In this document: positions 11,479 to 20,830 of the stretch, piece after piece | Position numbering within the stretch: position 1 is the first letter of the stretch | Layout: the number at the start of each line of letters is the position of its first letter | Source: Punica granatum | Lineage: Eukaryota > Streptophyta > Magnoliopsida > Myrtales > Lythraceae | DNA length: 64,000 nucleotides | Reading direction: 5' to 3' | Assembly (NCBI RefSeq): GCF_007655135.1 | Contig: NC_045128.1 | Span: 29,172,811 to 29,236,810 of the forward strand | Made by a program: the position numbers and the translations under genes | Notes under the pieces: generated by a model | What the model was told of the DNA's origin: nothing | Seen by the model: the letters and a program-made list of their open reading frames with translations, nothing else | The model's database searches: none

Positions 11479-12115
11479 GGGAGACAGGTTCTTTTTTCTT
11501 TTTTTATTGTAATGTGGGTACTATATATGTCCAATACAGGATCCAGCATGAGCATATGTTGCAGTACTTAGCTAATTAATTTTTTTAAGAATTTTCTCAT
11601 TAAGGATGATTTATGGAAGATCTGCATTCTGTGGGTCGGGCCTAAGAACAGCCCAAATCCAAACCCAACCCAATGAAAATTTTCTATGGAAAGAAAATTC
11701 TCAGATCCACCTACATCTATCCATAATTATTTATAGGTCAACCCAAAAAAACCAAAAAGGCATTTATCTATGCAATGGAAAATGCCCTTTCGCCCCCTAA
11801 ACTGTGCTTGGGGCTCGTTTGTTCCCTAAACTATTTCTTCCGCACATTTGGCCCTTCAACTATGTCGCTGTTACAAAATCCATTAAAGTGAACGGAGACT
11901 ACCCATGCCCGGCACATGACTCAACTTAAAAAATGGAAAAGAAAAGAAAAGAAAATTCCAAAATAGAAATTGAAATTAACACCAAAGAAATCCTTCTCTG
12001 AGTAAATAAAGTATCGCATTTATCTTAAGATGTGATATAACTAACGAACTGTACCGACAGTGATCGAACTTACATGTTTCACAAAAGCATATGCTCGAAA
12101 CAGGAGAGCATGGGC
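11479..12115. other. GH3 copy 1 3' flank, no gene seen
   Basis: The 3' UTR probably covers the first one to two hundred bases. At about 11790-11910 a stretch (ccctaaactgtgcttgg, ttccctaaactatttcttc) resembles one arm of the long-inverted-repeat elements seen elsewhere in the window, without its partner. No coding region is supported. Confidence 0.4.
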
Positions 12116-12320
12116 TCTCCAAACTATTACACTTGCAAATTCAAACCCAAAATAGAACACAAATTGAGAAATAAATGGTGAGAAATTAAAAAAGAAAATG
12201 CACGTGGAGAAAATCTAGCAGAAGCTTGTAGCCGTGGATAGCCAATTGCTCCATTTTCTCCAGCAATAATAATCTAGTGAAACGTCAATAGGACGTCCCT
12301 GAGATATTTAATCAAGAGTC
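12116..12320. repeat. dispersed direct repeat, copy B
   Basis: Same-orientation homologue of 3171-3372. It has the same order of motifs, including cacttgcaaatt, gaaataaat, gtggagaaaatctagcagaa and ccagcaataataatctagtg. It is followed by a (TA)n run at about 12330-12363. Confidence 0.7.
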
Positions 12321-12327
12321 TTTAGAA

Positions 12328-12364
<37 letters not shown>

Positions 12365-12368
<4 letters not shown>

Positions 12369-14110
12369 ATATAGTATGAACCGAATTCTCATGCCGCTAC
12401 TTTATCAAAATTAAAAAGCAGAGCTCTCTTACTCTGCCACGTCATCTATTTACGTTAAGGGAATTATTATATTCTTATAAAGGAAGGAAATCACTTATAA
12501 TAAGAAATTTTTATATTCTTATTAAGGAAATTTAATGTATAAATACATATAGGGTTCAAAATATGGCATGAGGCATACGGAATATATACAATGGAACAAA
12601 ATATGCAATACAATACATATATTATAATAGAATGTAGCTCAATAAGGGTATTACAATAATTTGCATTGCTTTATATATAGTATAAAAGATATAGTTGCCG
12701 AAACAAAATATATATGGATGGCATATATGTATATATATCTATATAGGGTAAATTACACAAAAAATCTAAATTTTGTAAAACGTCTTAGTTTTGTCCTAAA
12801 TTTTGTTTTGTAACAAATGAAACCATAAGTTTTCTAAATTGTCTCAAAAATGACCTCCGCTATAAATTCCGTCAATTTTGCATACGTGAACTGTTAACTT
12901 CAAACATAAATTAATAAACAAATAAGATAGGTTAAATAAAAAAACTTCAAATTTTCAACAGAGTCTCAATTTCATCATAAATTTAATATGCAATGAAAAA
13001 AACTATATGTTTTTGCTCTAAAGTCGACCCCAGCTAGCATCTCCTCTCATGAATCATTTCTGAGAAATTTTTAAAATATGTATTTTTTAAATTACAAATC
13101 AAAATTTGAAATAAAACTGAAACTTTTCCGAAAATTTAGATTATTTTTATAAAAAAAAAGAAAATGATCAGATGATGTGTAAATTTTGTGGGTCCCGTGA
13201 AGTCCAAGTAAGCAAATAGACGGCAAACTTAACAGAATGGTAACGGGAGGTTAAATCTGAGACGATTTTCAAAACATATGGTTTTTTTTGTTACAAAACA
13301 AAATTTAGGTCAGAAGTGAGACATTTTACAAAATTTAAGTTTTTTTGTGTAATTTGCCCATCTACATATGTTGCTTCAATTAAATATATATGTATATATA
13401 CATATTATAATGGTTAGTATATATAGATTAAATATATTAAATCTATAGTTATTGTTTTCTGATAATTCAACCTTTGTATATATATTTAGTCCTCTACTCG
13501 CCGAGTATTGGTTAAAAGAGAACAATACTCTACATATAATTCCAAATCTCTTTTCTACTTTCTTTTAAAATTGTTCTTTTTCATGGTTAAATTTTGATTC
13601 ATAAATAGAATTTTTTTAATGCAAATTTCAAACTAATTACTTTGATATTGTGATTGTTTTAATAATCTTCTCCAAAATTTTATTTTTCTTGATTGAACTT
13701 TGATTTGTTGAATGAACTTTATTTGATATTGACTGTTTCGATATTGATCGTTTTCACAATATCTTTATTCGAGTTTCATTATGAACGTCACTTTTGTAAC
13801 GGTAAGACTTTTCTCACTTATATACCTTGAATATTTCTTTTTTATTCTTATTTCATAATTTAATAGAAATATGTTCTACTTTAGCTCTAAGCAGTTTTAC
13901 TTATTAATTCTTATTCTTTGGTTGAATTTTAATTTGTAGAATGAATTTTTTAGACTAATTTCTTTTTCAAACTAATTTTTTCGATATTGATTGTTTTAAT
14001 AAAATATTTATTCTAGTTTTAATTAGCAATACGAATAAGTTTGATATTTCAAGATTTCTATCGTTAAATTCCTTAGTAATCATTCGCGCAACACACGAGC
14101 TTTTATCTAG
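12365..14110 (+). mobile_element. decayed Helitron-like segment B
   Basis: It shares blocks with segment A: ccgaattctca, cacgtcatctatttac, attattatattcttataaagga and gaacaaaatatgcaata. It ends at 14107-14110 in CTAG followed by T, preceded by tcgcgcaacacacgagc. That looks like the Helitron hairpin CGCGC-AAC-GCGCG with two C-to-T type decays. A Mutator-like element (12746-13359) is inserted in it. No Rep/helicase gene is seen, so the class is inferred. Confidence 0.4.
12746..13359. mobile_element. Mutator-like non-autonomous element, long inverted repeats
   Basis: Terminal inverted repeats of roughly 150 bp: the left end gggtaaattacacaaaaaat mirrors the right end tttttgtgtaatttgccc. Internal pairs such as cctaaattttgttttgtaac and gttacaaaacaaaatttagg also match. 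The flanks atctatata (12737-12745) and atctacata (13360-13368) agree at 8 of 9 positions, as expected of a Mutator 9-bp duplication with one later change. It has no coding capacity and is nested in Helitron-like segment B. Confidence 0.82.
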
Positions 14111-14682
14111 TAAGAATTTAATTATTAAACAAAAAACAGATAAATAAACAAATAAACAAATAAAAAAGAAGAAAATAAATGTAAAAAAAAGAAAGAGCTT
14201 TTGCCCTAGAGAAATGTTGTTTTCTCCGAATTCGGCAATGTCGAAATAGACTGAAATGGCATGGGTGCAATTATCAAAAAAAGAAAGGGCACTTTTCCAG
14301 ATAGAGACATTTGGCATGTGTCGATTCGAAGGAAATATATTTTTCCGATGAATTTTATAATAGAACGTTAAATAAAATTTCACTGTGAAACGCTAGTTTT
14401 TTCTAGCCGTTTTAATATTAATGTGAGGCTAGTGTCCACCAAACATGCATATATGCTCATATACATATCCATATGCACATGCATGGTTACATAACATACA
14501 TGTATATAATATACCATAATTTTTGGCTGGATCTTTAAATGTATATAATATACCACAACTTGTGGCTGAATCTTTATCAATATGAAAAGAAAAAAAAAAC
14601 GAAAAAGTGAGAAGTCAGATAGAGATGAGTGTAAAATGGGCCAAGTGGCCTCCTCTTCAGCAGCCCTTTTCTTCCCACCGCC

Positions 14683-14732
14683 TTTGACCATCTTTGACCA
14701 CCTTCTTTTTCTTCTTTTCTTCCTTATTTAAG
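14683..14732 (+). promoter_or_regulatory. putative LTR promoter: two W-boxes and a TATA box
   Basis: Two direct W-box cores (TTTGACC at 14683-14689 and 14693-14699) precede a pyrimidine tract and tatttaag at 14725-14732. Just downstream comes a transcript-like leader with a (GA)n run at about 14788-14808. W-boxes bind WRKY factors and are common in stress-induced retroelement LTRs. The function here is inferred. Confidence 0.4.
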
Positions 14733-15787
14733 CCATACCCTCCCTTGCTCTATCCCTAGCTGAGAGAAAACAAAAATGAACCAGAAGAGAGAGAGAGAGA
14801 GAGAGAGAACTGAACTGAGTTGAGAAAATTCTTGGAGAAGAAGAAAAGGAAGAAGACTAAGTTGGAGTATTGATCAGTAAGTTGATTGTTTATGATTTAA
14901 ACATTCATATTCACTAGGTGTGGCATAGGTTATGGCTTTCCTTGCATTTATTCCAGTTGTTTAGATTGAGAAGTTTGGTTGCTGAGATTGGTAGCTTCTC
15001 CTAGCTGATATAAGTTGAGTTGGATATATATTTGGAGTTAGTCTTTTGTTGTGTTGGGATGAGTTTGGTCACCAATATGAGTTGAATAATTCGGTTGTGG
15101 GGCAGGGAGCAAAACCCTTGGTTAATTTAGTAGGTTTCTAATGCATATATCTATGTCTCAGCGGAAGTGGATCGTATTGACGGAATTTTGTGTGCTTTTG
15201 ACTAAATTGAATTGTGATGATTGAGAACAGGGTAGGCATGGTGTTAATTTGGGGAAATTTTCATGCATTATGATGATATTATGTGGTAGATTGAGTGATC
15301 AAGCTTTTGCATATTAGTGTTTTAGAATGAAGGAAGTACTTAGAATTCCTCGTACTCTTTACTTGAATTTGGTTGTTCGAATTGGCCCTCCGTATAATAT
15401 AATTTCTATTCTAAGCTGATATGATTTGAGTTATGCATAGCATGTCATTGAAATCGTTATGTCATTACTTATATTTTAGTTAAATTAATCAAATAATACG
15501 GGAGTTAAACCGATACATATGTGTGCTCTTATTCAACATATTATCTAACCTTTGTGCTTGAACTGAATAGGTGCTGGGGAGACTGAGACTATACCTCCGG
15601 AAGGCTCGACTCATTAAGTGGTCATTTCAGGGGTGTTAGTGAGTACTTTCTTCCATCGTAAAATGATAATATATATATATATATATATATTTATGGTTAT
15701 AGAGGTGATGGTGACTGAATGATTGCGGAACATAGTTGATGTGTATGCTAAGTATGCTTGTGATTGTTGGACTATAGCCATGGGACC

Positions 15788-15965
15788 GCTGGACCCGGCG
15801 GATTATAAAAGCGGCCTGATCGGCCGCCGAACCCGGCGGAATATAAATAGGGACGTGATCGGCCGCTGGACCCGGCGGAATAAAAATAGGGGCCTGATCG
15901 GCCGCTGGACCCGGCGGAATACAAACAAGGGCCTGATCGGCTGCTGGACCGGCGGAATATAAATG
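15788..15965 (+). repeat. 39-bp tandem repeat, about 4.6 units
   Basis: The unit is about gctggacccggcggaatataa followed by ataggggcctgatcggcc. Four full copies and one partial copy follow one another with few changes. Several units carry a TATAAATA-like core embedded in GC-rich sequence. The open frame across the array (15723-15962) is repetitive and not a likely gene. Confidence 0.85.
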
Positions 15966-16847
15966 AAGGTCAACTCTTACCGCTAGAGGTTAATGGGGGG
16001 CCCCCGCTTATGAGATGTGGGTATTGGAAGTTGAGAATGGTATGAGTGAGATGTGCGGGGCCACGGTTCCGTCGTAACTCTGTTGCGAGGAAATGCAACC
16101 CTATGGCTATATTATTGTTGTTTAGATTTGGTTGCCATATGAGTTGTGTGAAAGTATGATCTTGGTATTGGATTCTATATCCAGTGGAATATGTACATAG
16201 ATAGATATATGATTGATTGTGGTGAATTGTGATGTTAACATATTAGTTCATTTTACTTTGGATTATAGTACTCACTGAGTTGCAGCTCACCCCCTGCATA
16301 CATTTTTCCAGATGAGCTAGGAGCTAGACAAGCCGCACAGGAGGACTTTGGATAACGGGGATCAGCGCAAAGGATTTTGGCAAGTAGGCCAACCCATAGT
16401 ATAGGTAGTAAGTGTTCGTAAATGTTACAATCCTGTTATGACCTGAAACTTTTGTTTAGTTGGTTTAGTGGTATGGTTGTAGCTGAACACACTATTGAGA
16501 GCATATATGTACATTAGAATCCGTTAGATTGATTATATATTCATGTAGAGCATGCCGAGTTAGTTTAAAGGTTGGATGTGTTACAGAAGTATACTATATA
16601 TATATATATATGAAAACTTTTCGTTCAGTCTGTGTTACAAGATGGTTGTAGCTGAGTAATCTTTGAGATTTTTTTGCATATATCAGAATTAGTTAGGTGC
16701 TAATATGTTTATATAGAGCTTGCTGGGTTGGTTCAATGTGTTGGGAGTTAGGAAAACAGATTATACGTATATGAGTTGCATATATGATAATGGATATTAA
16801 GGAATAGAGGGAAAACTCTGCTATAAGTTTCGGGTCGTGACAATTAA

Positions 16848-17295
16848 AAACAACGTTTTGACCCATAGATCTTATAGTGGCATCACAAATTAATCGGGTC
16901 ACATGTAAATGACAATAAAATTGGAGGGTTGCTTACATGTCGATGGCGTATCATTGACACGTATATAAATTAAAATCCGCTTACATGTTGATGACATGTC
17001 GCTAACGTGTCCGGCTTATATTAGATCTATTTTGTTTAAAAATCGATTTTACAGTCCGGTTCAGTGATGTGACGATGATAGGCGACGCGGCGGAATATGA
17101 TTGGTACTTGTGGCGGGAAGATTCGAGAACAGTGGTGTAGTATTGTATGTGAAAATAGTGAAATGAAAATATAAAGGACTAAAAATACTATGGTAAAATA
17201 TATAAATAATGGACAAATTAGATCAAAAGTTAGTAGGATCTAATAGCTGAAATTAATGTTCCATCATGGAACACAACTCGGATTTCCATTATAGT
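16848..17295. other. spacer between two elements, no gene seen
   Basis: Unique-looking spacer with no open frame or repeat that I can support. Confidence 0.4.
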
Positions 17296-17702
17296 TAGGG
17301 ATGTTCATGGTGCGATTCGGTTTGAAAGCGGAACTGAATCCATTTCGAATGGCAAAAATGGTTCAATTCGGTTGCTTGAGTAACGGTCCGAACTGATCCA
17401 TTTGATAATCAAAGAACCGAACCATTTCGAACCTGTTATTTTTGTTCGGTTCGATTCTCCGGTTCGGTCTAATTCTTTTTTAACAACCCCAGTGTCGAGT
17501 GTGAGTCGAAGAGAAGAGAAGAAGAATAATTATTTATAAAGACTTAAATGGTTTGGTCCGGTTAACCATAGTTAACCGGTTGAAAATGGTTTGATAACTC
17601 ACCGAACCATTCGTGCCCTGTTGGACCAAAAAAAAACGAACCATTTCAATTTGTTCGGTTCCACGATTTAGTTTGGTTTTTGGTTCATTTTGAACGCCCC
17701 TA
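17296..17702. mobile_element. hAT-like MITE, 407 bp
   Basis: The left end tagggatgttcatgg mirrors the right end ttttgaacgccccta. The interior carries many GGTTCGGTT/AACCGAACC motifs, a pattern common to plant hAT MITEs. The flanking 8-mers attatagt and attgtaga agree at 6 of 8 positions, compatible with an old 8-bp duplication. Confidence 0.65.
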
Positions 17703-18253
17703 ATTGTAGAATCTACCATACTTCTCCTTAGCCCTACGTAGATTTCCTTCTAAAATTAATTCTCAAAATAGTCTCCTTCAAAATAACATTTTCCAATCTA
17801 GATTTTTTAGTAAATTATTTGTTTCAGATTAACCGTTAACTTTTAAGAAGAAACAAACCCAAAAGAAATACCATGGCAAGCGACCGAAACAAGCGGTGAC
17901 CTCAACTGTATTAATGTTGACTGAACGCTAGACCGGTGGCAATGAACCTAGCAGTGCCCACCATCGCTTCAGTGGAGGTGGTTTACAATCGCTAAAGCTA
18001 TTGTCAACCTCAACCAGAGGATTGATGGTTGATGTTGAGTGTGTAAGACCTGTGTAGTGAAGGGCTAATGATGACTATTGGGCTCCAATTAAGGTAACTG
18101 GTAACCACTTAGACTACAGTCGAGCTTGACTAGAGTGCTATTGGTCAGCATGAGGCCCTATTGATGGGCCCTATTTACAAGTTAGAGAGAGTGGTGGGGC
18201 TCAACGCCATAAATTACCATCATAGTTGAGATTGCCGACAATTTTTGTGGTCG
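17703..18253. other. spacer, no gene seen
   Basis: Moderately GC-richer sequence with no convincing open frame. It may derive from an older element. Confidence 0.35.
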
Positions 18254-19679
18254 CCAACTGTCAGCACCCCATTTTGGCTCATCAATTCAAGCAATGCATA
18301 TCAACAATGATTCAAGCCACGACTTGAGTATTGATACAGAAAACGGCTCAACAAAGTAAAAAATCATTATTCAATCTTAAGTCAGCAGGAACATGCAGAA
18401 GATATGGGTGTACAATAGAAGAACTTCCTGGGTCATCCAGAGCTAACAGAGCAAGCGGAAGCCAAACAATCCCTAAACCGGCATTTTTCAGAATACCACG
18501 TCGATAGTGCTATTTTACGATGGTTCGCTCAACCATCAGAAAATATCTAATATTGGATTTCAAAAATTCACATCAGTGCCAAACATATGAAAAATGTCTT
18601 CAAACACATTTTGCAGATCATTTACTTTATACATAACAACTTTCTATATACATACAACTTTTCAGTGTAAGTTCAAGAATGTCGGTTTCTCAGAGAAAAG
18701 TTAATTCCAAATGTTAGACACGGCCATGTCCCACAAAGATATAGAGCGTGAGCAGTGCTTCAAGATTGTCTCTTGGAAGCCACACTGACACTTCAAATGA
18801 CTTCCGAGCGACATAACAAGCATACCCTTATTCGAAAATGCATAACCGGAAACTGGTCTAACGGAATAACGGCAAACAAAGTTGACCCTACATTGCCTTG
18901 AAATTTCCAGCGGACAGACGCAATGGGCAAAACAGACAGCAAAACTCTTTTCAGTTTCCCGAGTAACCTCCGAGAAGCATAAAAGGCCATTTCCAGTGAA
19001 AATCCATATCCAGATGTCCTTTTTGTGAAAACTTGACGCCAAATGCCTACCCTACACAGTGCTAGCCATTCCAAGGCTCCATGTGGGATCGTCAGACTAA
19101 ATTACACAACTCATCTAGGCCTCCCGAGCAGTTCTTTAAAGGTCTCAGATGCATTTTTTAAATCCTTAGAGGTCTAATCTCGACAAAGAGATATCACAGT
19201 GATCTCCGGATCACCCAAGCAACTCAGAAAGTAATTTGAGAAATCCAGTTTCGGACTCCTAGGACGTCTCCGGCCCCACATTTGCATTACCGGCTTAAGG
19301 GTCAATTGTTCACGTTGTCTGACAATTTATGTCAAAATGACCAACGTGGGATGCAGATACAAGATATGCTGTCAGAAGCGGTTAACTTCGCTCTGGTCAC
19401 CTGAAATGAGCAAAACCGGCTTCTGAGCCTCGTATGGACCCGAGGCATTTTCCCACGAAAAGTGCCAATCTTGGTCTCAGTAAATCCATTTTCTCGCGTA
19501 TATCAACAATTTGACGTTCAATTTGAACCACGAGCTTCGAATATGCGACTAATCGAGACCCAAGCTTTCTTCCGGTTTTTCCTCATGGGTCGTGGGACCC
19601 ATGGGCTGCCCAAGGGCAGCCGCAACTTGCCATCGCCGCCCTCTCCTTGCTCTCTTGCACACTTGCCCCAAAAATATCT

Positions 19680-19990
19680 AAGAGTGCGTTTGGATTGAGA
19701 GTTGAGTTGAGTTTTGATTTTAATTGGTTTGTAATGATTGTATTGTTGAATTATGAGAAAAAATGTGAAAAAGTAATAAATAATTGAGAGAAAATAATGA
19801 TTAAGTAATGATTGTGTTGTTGAATTGTGAAAAAGTAATGAATAGTTGAGAGAATTTAATATTAAAAATTGAATTGAATGGTTAAAAATATTTAAAAAAT
19901 AAAAAAAATAATAATTGTGATGTTGAATTGAAGATAAGTGGAGTTGAGTTGAGTTGAGTTGAACATTATTCCCAAAACAAACACACCCAA
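19680..19990. mobile_element. MITE nested in the giant LTR
   Basis: The left end gagtgcgtttggattgag and the right end caaaacaaacacacc form imperfect inverted repeats. The interior repeats gattgtnttgttgaattg and aaaaagtaatgaata and has a gagttgagttgag run at both ends. The motifs match the element at 958-1297. Confidence 0.6.
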
Positions 19991-20449
19991 GTCTTCCAAG
20001 ATTGTACTCCAACTTCACATCCAAGTCCATTAATGCATTTTGGCTCATCTTCATCAAGATACTTGGCTCATATTCATCCCCATCCTCATTAGCAAAACCG
20101 ACTTTTACTAATCAAGTGGATAAGTGTGCTTTGTTTGCTTAATTGTCCATTAGCCTTGCCTAAATATTGCTCAAGAGTGATTAAGTTAATCACTTTTTGC
20201 CTCTTGCGATCTCTCTAGCAAATGCTCTCAACTTCCCAAGCATTCAGCAACATGCTTTCCTCTCTAGAAACCGAAACCAAGCCCAAAACACTTAAGACTT
20301 AAGTCGGAAACCGGTGATCAATACCCCGACTTAAATCCAAAATTTCCCAAAGTCCATAACCCACATGTTTTGGACTCATGGAGTTCATTTCTGAGCTCAT
20401 AATTTTAATTTGAAGTCTTTAAATTATCGTTTTAAGTCGGGTCCGTGCT

Positions 20450-20830
20450 TAGTTGCACGATCCAGACGCTCAGCCGCGAGCAAGCCTGCGCAAGCTCGCT
20501 GCTCCAAACACCCGTCCGCACGTCTGTCCGTGCACGCCTGTGCCCGCACGCGCTCCAGCACCTCCCTTGCACATTTGACGTTCGTTTGCATGCTTGCATG
20601 CATGCACATGCATGTCCACATCCACGACCTCTAGACGTCCAACACGTTTGGTTGCTCTCGCACGTCCGCCCGTGCTCACCTGCCCTCGTGCTTGCCTGCT
20701 CGCTCGCGCCTGCCCGCGCTCCCTCTCGCTTGCTCGTGCCCCTGCCTCGCCCGCGCACGCCAGCGTACGTCCTGCCGCACGCCCCAGCTCGCCCGAACAC
20801 GCTGTACATGCACCCGAGCATCCTTCCAAG
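20450..20830 (+). repeat. C-rich low-complexity island inside the giant LTR
   Basis: A run of degenerate motifs such as cacgtccgcccgtgctc, gctcgcgcctgcccgc and ttgcatgcatgcacatgcatg lies in otherwise AT-rich DNA. It opens many overlapping frames on both strands at once, which is the signature of composition rather than a gene. Confidence 0.6.

Larger units (their letters stand above)
14422..16842 (+). mobile_element. probable solo LTR, 2.42 kb
   Basis: It begins TGTGAGG and ends CGTGACA, the TG...CA form of plant LTRs. It is flanked by the 5-bp repeat attaa at 14417-14421 and 16843-16847. About 300 bp inside lie a TATA-like box and a leader, where an LTR promoter should be. No internal retroelement genes flank it, so recombination between two LTRs probably removed them. 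The 5-bp match is in AT-rich sequence and could be chance; the assignment rests on the combination. Confidence 0.55.

Noticed and set aside
15723..15962. 79-codon frame with repeated RRTRRN-like units
   Set aside because: It is the translation of the 39-bp tandem repeat; the repetition is at DNA level.
18701..19074. 113- and 93-codon - strand frames, Cys-rich in places
   Set aside because: They overlap in two registers inside the giant LTR and match no family I recognise; likely chance.
19518..20057. 179-codon - strand frame
   Set aside because: It runs through a nested MITE and the LTR; the Tyr/Phe/Asn-rich translation reflects AT-rich repeats.
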